NCBI GenBank assembly: GCA_030528545.1
Contig: JAUMYR010000047.1
Span: forward strand, 1 to 19,462
DNA length: 19,462 nucleotides
Direction: 5' to 3'
Source: Propionibacteriaceae bacterium
GTDB taxonomy: Bacteria > Actinomycetota > Actinomycetes > Propionibacteriales > Propionibacteriaceae
The first letter of the stretch is position 1; each line of letters opens with the position of its first letter. The notes under the pieces are model-generated. The model was not told the origin of the DNA. It was given only the letters and a program-made list of their open reading frames with translations, and ran no database searches. This document shows positions 9,983 through 16,915 of this stretch, piece after piece. A program made the translations under genes and the position numbers.

Positions 9983-11442
9983 GAGCCTTCTCCCTCATCG
10001 TCACTGACCTCATCGTGGTAGCGCGGCAGCAGGACACCGAAGGTGGCGCCAGCCTCGCTGCTCTCGACGAAGGCACATCCGTCATGGGCCTCGGCGATCG
10101 CGCGGACGATAGCCAAACCGAGTCCGACACCGGTGTTGTCCGACCCATGGACGAACGGATCGAAGAGCCGCTCGGCGTCTTCGGCGCTGATCCCCGGGCC
10201 GTCATCGACGATCGCGAGGCGGACGAAGGGCCGCTCCTGTTCCGTCACGAACTCGGCGACGATCTGGATCGGGGAATTGGCTTCGGCGTGGGTATCGGCG
10301 TTCTTGATGAGCTGAAGCATGGCGGAGGTGAGGCGGGCCGAGTCGAGGTCGGCGCTGCCCTGGGCCGAGCGCACCACGCATTCGCGGGCGGTCACCCGGG
10401 AGGACTGCCTCGCCAGTTCGGCGGTGAAGTCTTGTATTTCGACCCGGCGCGGGACCACGAATCCTGGCCGCTGCGCCTCAACCAGCGCGCGCAGGTCCGC
10501 CAGAACCCGCTGCAGCAGGCCGATCTCTTCCTTCGCCAGCGCTGCCGTCTCCTGGGGGCTGCGCTGCCCCGAAGCAAGCTGGTTCACACAATCGTCCAGC
10601 CTCAGGATCGGGTCGGCCAGTTCGCGGCTAGCTTCGTTGACGAAGCGCTGTTCAGCGGCGAAGGCGTCCTTCAGTCGGTCAAGCATGCTGTTGATGGTGG
10701 CGGCGAGCATGGCGACGTCGTCACGCCCGTGTACCGGGATGCGCCGTTGTAGGTTACTGTGCGACACCGACGCGGTCACATCGCGCATGACGCGCAGCGG
10801 CCGAAGGATCTGGCCCGCCACCAGCCAGCCGATGATGGCCACCACGGCCAGGGCCGCTATCGACACGTTGAGGATGATGGTGCGCACGCTCCGCAGCTGG
10901 TCGTGCCGCGGCTGGGTGAAGACTCCGATCACCATCTGCCCGATCTCACCGCTGCTGAGCTGGACCTGGGTCTTGGCCCAACGGAGTTCTCCGTGGGCGG
11001 TGTCCAGGATGCCGGAGTTGGATTTCGAGACCGCGGCCAGCAACGCCGGGGCATCGGCGGAATCGAAGGTGGGGTCGACCCGGCGTCCGACGCGCTGGGC
11101 GATTGAGCGTCCTTCGGCGTCTTGGGCGATGATGACCTGGCCGATACGGGGTGACTGGCGGCGCAAGAAGACCTCGCTCAGACGCTGGAAGGTCTCGAAG
11201 CCCTGCCCCGTGTTGGGGTCTGTGGCCTCTACTGCGAAATGAGTGAACTCCACCAGATCTTGCGTGACGTCGGCATTGGCGTCCCGGGCAACGCCGGCGC
11301 TCAAGGCGCTCGTCACCGTCACGAACACCCCACACAGCGCGAGCGCCGTCGTGAAGACCAGCCAGCCGAGGATGCGCCAGCGAGCCGGCATCGCCGAGCC
11401 GTCGGCGGAGTCAGGAAGGATCGTTGGTTCTTGATGGCTCAT
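9979..11442 (-). CDS. Histidine-kinase-like membrane sensor lacking the phosphoacceptor His
   Basis: The 487-residue protein has full sensor-kinase architecture: a membrane span near 25-50, an external sensor region of about 135 residues, a second span near 187-210, a HAMP segment (about 211-262), a DHp-like helix pair (about 263-325) and a HATPase domain. The ATP site looks intact: N-box LIKNADTHA with Asn381, DDGPGI at 413-418 and GVGLGLAIV at 438-446. However, the H-box reads FVNEASRELADPI, with Arg273 (codon CGC at 10624-10626) where the phosphorylated His should be, and no other His occurs between residues 257 and 330. No response regulator is in the window. It overlaps the 46-residue peptide gene upstream and the transporter gene downstream by 4 bp each. 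It may act as an ATP-binding pseudokinase or partner another kinase; mutation in this strain alone is also possible. Confidence 0.9.
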   Translation of the reverse strand: MSHQEPTILPDSADGSAMPARWRILGWLVFTTALALCGVFVTVTSALSAGVARDANADVTQDLVEFTHFAVEATDPNTGQGFETFQRLSEVFLRRQSPRIGQVIIAQDAEGRSIAQRVGRRVDPTFDSADAPALLAAVSKSNSGILDTAHGELRWAKTQVQLSSGEIGQMVIGVFTQPRHDQLRSVRTIILNVSIAALAVVAIIGWLVAGQILRPLRVMRDVTASVSHSNLQRRIPVHGRDDVAMLAATINSMLDRLKDAFAAEQRFVNEASRELADPILRLDDCVNQLASGQRSPQETAALAKEEIGLLQRVLADLRALVEAQRPGFVVPRRVEIQDFTAELARQSSRVTARECVVRSAQGSADLDSARLTSAMLQLIKNADTHAEANSPIQIVAEFVTEQERPFVRLAIVDDGPGISAEDAERLFDPFVHGSDNTGVGLGLAIVRAIAEAHDGCAFVESSEAGATFGVLLPRYHDEVSDDEGEGS

Positions 11443-11579
11443 CGGGCACTCGCTTTCACTGGTCCAGGAGGAGCCGGGGGACCAGGCTGGTTGGCGATAA
11501 ATTGAGCCGCCAGCGCCAGCGCGACTGGCACCAGCAGCAGGAGAAACAACGCGACGACGCGTGAGATGGAACCTCGCAT
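11439..11579 (-). CDS. 46-residue single-span membrane or secreted peptide
   Basis: This small gene is easily missed. The ATG at 11577-11579 has AAGGTG 6 nt upstream, and the stop overlaps the sensor-gene ATG as ATGA, so sensor translation is probably coupled to it. The peptide begins MRGSISR, then has a hydrophobic run RVVALFLLLLVPVALALAA (7-25), followed by QFIANQ, a Pro/Gly-rich stretch PGPPAPPGP (32-40) and the basic end VKASAR. It could be a type II single-span membrane peptide. Alternatively, Ala22-Leu23-Ala24 could be a signal-peptidase site releasing a 22-residue peptide. An in-frame ATG 11 codons upstream (11610-11612) lacks a ribosome-binding site. I recognise no family. Position and coupling suggest it works with the sensor or transporter. 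Confidence 0.6.
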   Translation of the reverse strand: MRGSISRVVALFLLLLVPVALALAAQFIANQPGPPAPPGPVKASAR

Positions 11580-11678
11580 GGATAACACCTTCTCAGGCAG
11601 AGGTTCAAACATGATGAAGATTGGCTGAGAAAATCCTCACTAGGTGCATCATCACGAACTCGGCGCCTATAGAGCTGC

Positions 11679-11684
11679 AATATA
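11679..11684 (-). promoter_or_regulatory. Possible -10 box for the peptide-sensor-transporter-kinase operon
   Basis: On the minus strand TATATT is close to the -10 consensus and would give a leader of about 90 nt before the 46-residue peptide gene. No good -35 is visible at 16-18 nt. It lies in the 144-bp divergent region (11580-11723) shared with the ABC operon promoter. Confidence 0.25.
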
Positions 11685-11687
11685 ACC

Positions 11688-11716
11688 TTTACCATAGATA
11701 GCAGACCTGCTACGAT
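11688..11716 (+). promoter_or_regulatory. Promoter of the ABC transporter/XRE operon
   Basis: TTTACC (11688-11693) and TACGAT (11711-11716) are separated by exactly 17 nt, a good housekeeping-sigma promoter. The -10 ends 7 nt before the ATG at 11724, so the transcript should start at or next to the start codon. No Shine-Dalgarno is present, which fits a leaderless message. Confidence 0.6.
11699..11712. promoter_or_regulatory. Palindromic operator candidate in the ABC/XRE promoter
   Basis: TAGCAG-AC-CTGCTA is a perfect 6-bp inverted repeat with a 2-nt centre. It sits in the promoter spacer and covers the first two bases of the -10 box, where a bound repressor would block RNA polymerase. The XRE-type regulator encoded at the end of the same operon is the natural candidate to bind it. 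Confidence 0.45.
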
Positions 11717-11723
11717 ACAGAGC

Positions 11724-12641
11724 ATGAGCACAACCGATTGGGTGATCGAGGCACATGATGTGCGCATGGTCTACGGCAACCACGAAGTGTTGGCTGGCAT
11801 CACCTTCCACCTCGGCGCCGGGGAGATCGTGGCGATGCTCGGGCCCAACGGAGCGGGGAAGACCACCACGATTGAAATCCTGGAGGGGTTCCGCAGGCCG
11901 TCCTCGGGCACCGTGAGGGTACTCGGAGAAGACCCCCTCAGAGCAGGAGACCCCTGGCGGGCCAGGGTAGGCATCGTGATGCAGTCTTGGCGCGACCACC
12001 GCGGCTGGAGTCCTCGCAAGCTACTGGACTACCTCGGCAGCTACTACCGGCCATATGCCACCCCCGGCGTGCCGCGGCCCCGCCCTACCGATGAGCTATT
12101 GAGCCTGGTCGGCCTCCAGGATTCGGCTGACATCGCACTCAAGCGCCTCTCAGGAGGCCAGCGCCGCCGCCTCGATCTAGCGGTCGGCATCGTCGGGCGG
12201 CCCGATGTGGTGTTCCTAGACGAGCCGACGGCGGGCTTCGACCCAGAGGCCAGGCGCCTCTTTCAGGGACTCATCACCAGCCTGGCCGAGGAGGGCGCCA
12301 GCGTCCTCATCACCACCCACGACCTAGAGGAGGCCGAGCGGGTAGCCGACCGCATCCTGATCCTGGACCGCGGCACCATCATCGCCAATGGCTCACCCGA
12401 CGCCCTGCGAACCCGCTTCTACGCCCAGGCCGAAGTCGTCTGGACCGATCGTCACGGGCGTCACGTCCATTGCACCGAGGATCCGGCGAGCTTCCTGCGG
12501 GCCCACCTGTCGGATCCAGAGAACGTGATGAACGATCTGGACATCCGCAGGGCGACACTTGAAGACGCCTATTTAGCACTGGTCCACCGCGCCGAACTCG
12601 GCGGGAAGGCTCCGGCGTGGGCGGGGAAGGAAAACACATGA
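11724..12641 (+). CDS. ABC transporter ATP-binding protein (DrrA/ABC-2 exporter type)
   Basis: This is the ATPase subunit of a probable export-type ABC transporter, 305 residues long. Walker A is GPNGAGKTT (40-48), the signature LSGGQ is at 142-146, Walker B VVFLDEPT is at 162-169 and the switch His is in THD (198-200). The C-terminal extension after about residue 225 is usual for drug and antibiotic ABC-2 ATPases. The ATG at 11724 has no Shine-Dalgarno but is 7 nt from a -10 box, so it is probably translated from a leaderless mRNA. The stop overlaps the permease ATG as ATGA. The substrate is unknown; drug, lipid or peptide export are the usual roles of such pairs. Confidence 0.93.
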   Translation: MSTTDWVIEAHDVRMVYGNHEVLAGITFHLGAGEIVAMLGPNGAGKTTTIEILEGFRRPSSGTVRVLGEDPLRAGDPWRARVGIVMQSWRDHRGWSPRKLLDYLGSYYRPYATPGVPRPRPTDELLSLVGLQDSADIALKRLSGGQRRRLDLAVGIVGRPDVVFLDEPTAGFDPEARRLFQGLITSLAEEGASVLITTHDLEEAERVADRILILDRGTIIANGSPDALRTRFYAQAEVVWTDRHGRHVHCTEDPASFLRAHLSDPENVMNDLDIRRATLEDAYLALVHRAELGGKAPAWAGKENT

Positions 12642-13474
12642 GAACCTGGCGCAAGGCCGCACGGCAGGCCTGGACCGAGCTGGGGATTAGCTTCGCTAGC
12701 GGTGAGCCTCTCACCGCCCTGCTGGTGCCGGTCATCGTCATGGCCGTTGCCTGGTACCTGCGCGACCAAGTGATTGGCTCCTCGGCACTGACTATCAGTC
12801 AGTTCCTCCTGCCCAGCATGATCGGGGTCATGGTCTTCTTCGGCGGTTTCGCCCAGGTCGCGGGCGAGACATTCTCCGATCGCGACGATGGGACCCTGCT
12901 GCGGATGAAGTGCCTCCCCGGCGGGCTGCGCGGCTATCTAGCCGGCAAGACCCTGGCGGTTATGGCATTCAACCTCTTCCTGATCGCGGCTTATCTCATT
13001 CCGACGACGCTGCTGTTCAGCGGCATCGGCCCAGCCGGGCCCACCTCCTGGCTACTGCTGGCCGGGGTCATCGCGCTTGGTCTCGCCGCGACGATCCCGT
13101 GGGGTGCGATCCTGGCCTGTCTGGTCAAGACCCCGGTCGGGCTGGCGCTGCCCTTCCTCCTCTCCTACGGGCTGGTCGCCATCTCGGGAATCTTCTTCCC
13201 GGTCACCGTGCTGCCGCATTGGATGCAGACCCTGGTGCAGATCATGCCGGTGTATTGGCTCGGACTGGGCATGCGGGCGGCCCTGCTGCCACAGGCAGCC
13301 TCCGCGATCGAGATCACCGGGTCCTGGCGGATCGCCGAAACCCTCGGCGTGCTGGGTCTATGGGCCATCATTGGGCTCGCTATCGCCCCGGTCTTGCTGC
13401 GGCGGATGATCCGCGGCGAATCCGGGGCCCGGCTCACCGCCGCTCGCGAACGATTGCTATCTCGGGGATACTGA
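12638..13474 (+). CDS. ABC-2 type transporter permease
   Basis: The 278-residue integral membrane partner of the upstream ATPase has about six hydrophobic spans, near residues 26-41, 55-75, 105-127, 137-163, 167-189 and 236-254. The cytoplasmic loop ETFSDRDDGTLLRMKCLPGG (77-96) after the second span resembles the coupling region of ABC-2 permeases, and GIFFPVTVLPHWMQ (184-197) is the usual segment before the last span. The start is ATG 12638, which overlaps the ATPase stop by 4 bp and has GAAGG about 8 nt upstream; an in-frame ATG at 12617 lies inside the ATPase gene and is less likely. One permease per ATPase suggests a homodimeric membrane part. The substrate cannot be inferred. Confidence 0.9.
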   Translation: MRTWRKAARQAWTELGISFASGEPLTALLVPVIVMAVAWYLRDQVIGSSALTISQFLLPSMIGVMVFFGGFAQVAGETFSDRDDGTLLRMKCLPGGLRGYLAGKTLAVMAFNLFLIAAYLIPTTLLFSGIGPAGPTSWLLLAGVIALGLAATIPWGAILACLVKTPVGLALPFLLSYGLVAISGIFFPVTVLPHWMQTLVQIMPVYWLGLGMRAALLPQAASAIEITGSWRIAETLGVLGLWAIIGLAIAPVLLRRMIRGESGARLTAARERLLSRGY

Positions 13475-13479
13475 CAGCG

Positions 13480-13704
13480 ATGGCCGAGACGATCCACAAC
13501 CGCATCGCGATGCTGAGGGCAGAGCGGGGCATCAGCCGTCGGCAACTGGCCGATGCCCTCGGCGTCCATTACCAGACCGTCGGCTATCTGGAGCGGGGAG
13601 AGTACTCTCCTTCACTGACCCTCGCCCTCCAGATAGCCGAGTACTTTGGTGTCAGCGTCGAGGTGGTGTTCTCGCTGCGCGAGTTTCCCCGCCTCGGCAG
13701 CTGA
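13480..13704 (+). CDS. Small XRE-family helix-turn-helix regulator
   Basis: This 74-residue DNA-binding protein consists almost entirely of one Cro/C1-type domain. The helix-turn-helix runs through ISRRQLADALGVHYQTVGYL (18-37), followed by ERGEYSPSLTLALQIAEYF, which is classic XRE. There is no separate effector domain. The ATG is 5 bp after the permease stop with only a weak, distant GGGG upstream, so translation probably depends on read-through from the permease gene. Similar minimal XRE proteins often accompany ABC-2 exporters. The palindrome in this operon's own promoter is its likely target, which would make it an autoregulator. The gene converges on rbsD with a 15-bp gap. Confidence 0.9.
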   Translation: MAETIHNRIAMLRAERGISRRQLADALGVHYQTVGYLERGEYSPSLTLALQIAEYFGVSVEVVFSLREFPRLGS

Positions 13705-13719
13705 CCGGCCCGGCTCAGT

Positions 13720-14106
13720 TCAGAACGGCACGCCGCTGCGGAGCAGGACATTGGCATAGGGCACGTTCGACCCGGTGCGCACCACGAAGGAGGTTTCCGG
13801 CAACAGCCGCTTGAACTCTTCGTGGGCGACATCGGTGAGAGGGCACTCCAGCAGGTCCCGGACGAGCCGCTCCGTGCTCGTCCCCCTGGCCTCGGAGGCG
13901 ATCACGGCAGCCTCCACCACGACCTCCCCAAGCAACGGCTCCAGCACCTCGGCGAATCCTGGGGTGCCTACCGTGACCGCGAGGTCGATGACCGGCACGC
14001 TCGCCGGGACCGGCAATCCGCAGTCGGCTACCACGAAGGTGTCGGTATGACCTAGGCGCGCGATGGCCGCGCACAGCTCAACGTTAATCAAACCTGATTT
14101 CTTCAT
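13720..14106 (-). CDS. rbsD: D-ribose pyranase RbsD
   Basis: RbsD speeds interconversion of the pyranose and furanose forms of D-ribose, supplying the form RbsK phosphorylates. The 128-residue protein starts MKKSGLINVELCAAIARLGH with the conserved catalytic His20, has DCGLPVP at 28-34 and ends in PYANVLLRSGVPF with Tyr117 and Asn119, the family's sugar-contacting C-terminal motif. The ATG at 14104-14106 overlaps the rbsK stop as ATGA. It is the last gene of the ribose operon, whereas in Escherichia coli it is first. The full length and intact motifs indicate a working enzyme. Confidence 0.95.
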   Translation of the reverse strand: MKKSGLINVELCAAIARLGHTDTFVVADCGLPVPASVPVIDLAVTVGTPGFAEVLEPLLGEVVVEAAVIASEARGTSTERLVRDLLECPLTDVAHEEFKRLLPETSFVVRTGSNVPYANVLLRSGVPF

Positions 14107-15005
14107 GGCAACTCCGGTAGTTCGGCTCCAGCCGCCGGATAGGACGCCTGGGCGCCGTCGCGGCGTACCGTGTCCGCGGCGAATCGGGTGGCGTAGCGCG
14201 CGGCCTGCAGCAGCGTCTCCCCCGCGTCCAGCCGGGCCGCCAGCGCACCGACAAAGGCATCTCCGGCACCCACGGTGTCCACCGCGACGACTCGCGGGGC
14301 CGCGATCCGGTGCACCTCGCCGCCCTGGCCGACCAGCGAGCCCTGGGCTCCGAGGGTCAAGACCACCGAGGCCACGCCCGCCTTGAGCAACGCGTCGACC
14401 AGCGTCTCGGGCTCACCCCCGTCCTCGCCGGTGAGCTGGCGCAGAGCCTCCTTGGCCTCGTGTTCGTTGACCACGAGCGGCTCGGCACGGAGCAACAGCG
14501 CAGGCTCCACATCGACCACCGGAGCCAGGTTAACCACCACGCGGCGGGTCGCGAGATCCACCGCGGCAGCGCTGGCATGGGGCGGGATCTCTCCCTGCAC
14601 CACCACCACCCCGGCGTCCCGGATGATCGGTTCCCAGCTAGCCACCAGTTCCGTGGAGACCAGCTGATTGGCCCCGGGGACGACCAGGACCGTATTCTCG
14701 CCCTCCTCATCGACCGTGACCACGGCTAGGCCCGTCGGGGCCTGCGGGAGCCGCGCCAGATGGCTGAGATCGACCCCAGCCCGGCCGAGCAGCCGAAGCG
14801 CCGGATCGGTGGCGTCGTCGGACCCGACCGCGCCGAGCAGAACGGTCCGTGCCCCGGCAAGAGCGGCCGCACACGCCTGGTTGGCTCCCTTTCCCCCCGG
14901 TGACAGGGTCCCGCCAGAGGCCAGCAGCGTCTCCCCCGGTTTCGGATGGCGCGCGACCCGAAGGTGCAGGTCGGCGTTGACGGATCCGACGACGACCACG
15001 CTCAT
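14103..15005 (-). CDS. rbsK: Ribokinase RbsK
   Basis: RbsK phosphorylates D-ribose to ribose-5-phosphate with ATP, feeding the pentose-phosphate pathway. The 300-residue PfkB-family protein shows the sugar-binding GGKGANQA (37-44) and the C-terminal anion-hole signature DTVGAGDAF (243-251), with catalytic base Asp249. NEHEA (180-184) is also conserved in ribokinases. The ATG at 15003-15005 overlaps the rbsB stop by 4 bp, and the stop overlaps rbsD. The gene context leaves little doubt about substrate, although PfkB kinases of similar sequence can use other sugars. Confidence 0.95.
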   Translation of the reverse strand: MSVVVVGSVNADLHLRVARHPKPGETLLASGGTLSPGGKGANQACAAALAGARTVLLGAVGSDDATDPALRLLGRAGVDLSHLARLPQAPTGLAVVTVDEEGENTVLVVPGANQLVSTELVASWEPIIRDAGVVVVQGEIPPHASAAAVDLATRRVVVNLAPVVDVEPALLLRAEPLVVNEHEAKEALRQLTGEDGGEPETLVDALLKAGVASVVLTLGAQGSLVGQGGEVHRIAAPRVVAVDTVGAGDAFVGALAARLDAGETLLQAARYATRFAADTVRRDGAQASYPAAGAELPELP

Positions 15006-15934
15006 TTCAGGTGCTCCGCCACGTTGTCCTTAGTGATGGTCACCACCGGCACGGGAGCCACGGACTCCACGGATTCGCCCTTGGCTGCCTTCGCCGCGAA
15101 CTCGACAGCCTTCTTCCCGAGTTCCTTCGGCTGCTGGGCGATGGTGCCGGTCAGGGTCCCGGCCTGCACGGCCTTGAGCCCGTCCTCGGTGCCGTCGAAG
15201 CCGAAGACCTTGACCTCTTTACCCGCCTTGGCCCCGAGTGCCTGGATCGCGCCGAGAGCCATCTCGTCGTTTTCGGCGAAGACCCCCACCACGCCGGGAT
15301 TGGCTTGCAACAGATTGGTGGTGACGTCGAGGGCCTGGGCCCGATCGAAGTTCGCGGTTTGTTTGGCCACGACCTTGATGCCCGGATAGGACGCGATCTT
15401 TTCACCAAAACCCTTGCCCCGATCGTTGGACGCCGAGGTGCCGGGCACACCCTGGAGGACGATCACGTCCCCCTTCTGGCCGAGCGCCGCCGCCAGCGCC
15501 TCGGCGGCCTGGGCCCCTCCGGCGACATTGTCAGAGGCGATGAAGGCCGTGCTTTGGGCCCCCTCGACCGCCCGGTCGAGCGCGATCACGGGCACCTTGG
15601 CCGAGACCAGGGGCGCGACCGCGGGACCCGCCGCCTTGGAGTCGACCGCGTTGATGATGACCACCTTGGCCCCGGAGGCCTGGGCATTAGCGGCCTGATT
15701 GGCCTGGGTCGCCGAGTCGTTCTGGGCGTCGGAAACCTCAAGGTTCACACCGGCCGTCTTGGCGGCCTCCAGCGCCCCGTCGCGCACGTCGACGAAAAAT
15801 GGGTTGTTGAGCGTGGACAACAGCAGCACGACCTTGGGCCCACCTGCTCCGCCGCTCGATGAGTCGGAGCATCCGATGATGGCCAGGGCGGCTCCGGTGA
15901 GGGCCGCAGCGGCGAGATTCCTACGAGTGATCAT
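15002..15934 (-). CDS. rbsB: Ribose-binding lipoprotein RbsB
   Basis: RbsB is the extracellular substrate-binding subunit of the ribose ABC importer. The 310-residue protein has a lipoprotein signal: basic TRRN near the start, a hydrophobic stretch and a lipobox ending Ala-Ile-Ile-Gly-Cys22, after which a Ser/Gly linker tethers the domain to the membrane. The twin Arg raises the possibility of Tat export. The mature part is a two-lobed periplasmic-binding-protein fold (KVVLLLSTLNNPFF, VIALDRAVEG, VFAENDEMALGAI). AAGGAG lies 6 nt before the ATG at 15932-15934, the best ribosome-binding site in the operon, fitting the need for excess binding protein. The gap to rbsC is 18 bp; the 3' end overlaps rbsK by 4 bp. 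Confidence 0.95.
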   Translation of the reverse strand: MITRRNLAAAALTGAALAIIGCSDSSSGGAGGPKVVLLLSTLNNPFFVDVRDGALEAAKTAGVNLEVSDAQNDSATQANQAANAQASGAKVVIINAVDSKAAGPAVAPLVSAKVPVIALDRAVEGAQSTAFIASDNVAGGAQAAEALAAALGQKGDVIVLQGVPGTSASNDRGKGFGEKIASYPGIKVVAKQTANFDRAQALDVTTNLLQANPGVVGVFAENDEMALGAIQALGAKAGKEVKVFGFDGTEDGLKAVQAGTLTGTIAQQPKELGKKAVEFAAKAAKGESVESVAPVPVVTITKDNVAEHLK

Positions 15935-15952
15935 GATGATCTCCTTTTCTGG

Positions 15953-16915
15953 TTAGTGCGAGGCTTCCTTGCGACGCAGCACATCCATCGCGACCGCGAC
16001 CGCGATGACTAGGCCGATGACGACCTGCTGCCAAAAAGACGAGACATTCAAGATGTTGAGGCCATTGCGGATCACCGCCAGCAACAGCGCACCGATCAGG
16101 GTTCCGCTGATGCGTCCGACGCCTCCCGCCAGGGAGGCCCCACCGATCACGACGGCGGCGATGGCGTCCAGTTCGTAGCCGAGGGCGGCCTGCGGCTGTG
16201 CCGAGTGCAGGCGTCCGGCCAGGACCAGACCGGCGAGAGCCGCGAAGGTGCCCGACAAGGAGAACACCAGCACCTGGACCTTGCGCACCGGGATGCCGGA
16301 CAGCCTGGCGGCCTCAAGGTTGCCGCCGACGGCGTACATGGCACGTCCCCAGGTCGTGCGGTTGAGGATGAAGGAGGCGACGAGGCCAGCCGCGACCAGC
16401 ACGAGGACCGGCACGGGCAGTACCCCGCCGAGGTCACCGCCGAGGGAGTTCACCGCTTCGGGGGAGGCGATGGGACGACCACCCGACACCACCAGGGTCA
16501 GGCCGCGGGCCACCGAGAGCATCGCCAGGGTCGCGATGAACGAGGGCAGGCGCAGATAGGCGTTGGCGACGCCGTTGATCGCTCCGAAACAGGCACCGAC
16601 GGCAAGGCCGCAGATCAGGGCGAGCCATCCCGGAAGACCGCTGTTAGTGAACAGATAGGCCGCACACATGCTGGATAGCGCGGCGACAGAGCCCACCGAC
16701 AAGTCGATGCCAGCCGCGACGATGACGAAGGTCATGCCGAAGGCGAGGATCGCCACGGTCGCGGCCTGCACGCCGATGTTGAGCGCATTGGCTGTGGTGC
16801 GGAAGGCTGGCGCCGCGACGAGCAGCGCCGCGCACAACAGCACGAGCCCGACGAGAGCTCCGTTGTTGACGAGGAAGGACTTGACCGTGTTGGTCCGCGT
16901 GGTGGTCTGGCTCAT
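15953..16915 (-). CDS. rbsC: Ribose ABC transporter permease RbsC
   Basis: RbsC is the membrane subunit of the ribose importer. The 320-residue protein is strongly hydrophobic with about 8-10 spans and contains the family motif FVIVAAGIDLSVGSVAAL, characteristic of the RbsC/XylH/AraH permeases, plus AVVIGGASLAGGVGRISGTL near the C-terminus. AAGGAG lies 4 nt before the ATG at 16913-16915, which also overlaps the rbsA stop as ATGA. It is followed by rbsB after 18 bp. A single permease gene suggests a homodimeric channel. Confidence 0.95.
   Translation of the reverse strand: MSQTTTRTNTVKSFLVNNGALVGLVLLCAALLVAAPAFRTTANALNIGVQAATVAILAFGMTFVIVAAGIDLSVGSVAALSSMCAAYLFTNSGLPGWLALICGLAVGACFGAINGVANAYLRLPSFIATLAMLSVARGLTLVVSGGRPIASPEAVNSLGGDLGGVLPVPVLVLVAAGLVASFILNRTTWGRAMYAVGGNLEAARLSGIPVRKVQVLVFSLSGTFAALAGLVLAGRLHSAQPQAALGYELDAIAAVVIGGASLAGGVGRISGTLIGALLLAVIRNGLNILNVSSFWQQVVIGLVIAVAVAMDVLRRKEASH

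Noticed and set aside
11601..11658. Possible 15-codon leader peptide (ATG ATG CAC ... TGA) before the 46-residue peptide gene
   Set aside because: It has no ribosome-binding site and no run of one amino-acid codon or attenuator hairpin to support a leader role.
11456..11767. 103-codon minus-strand frame spanning the divergent promoter region
   Set aside because: It runs into the ABC ATPase coding region and covers the promoter, and its Cys/Arg/Ser-rich sequence looks non-coding. The overlapping 46-codon frame at 11439-11579 has a ribosome-binding site and coupled stop instead.
12617..12637. Upstream ATG for the ABC permease
   Set aside because: It lies within the ATPase gene; ATG 12638 has both GAAGG at good distance and the ATGA overlap that recurs in this window.
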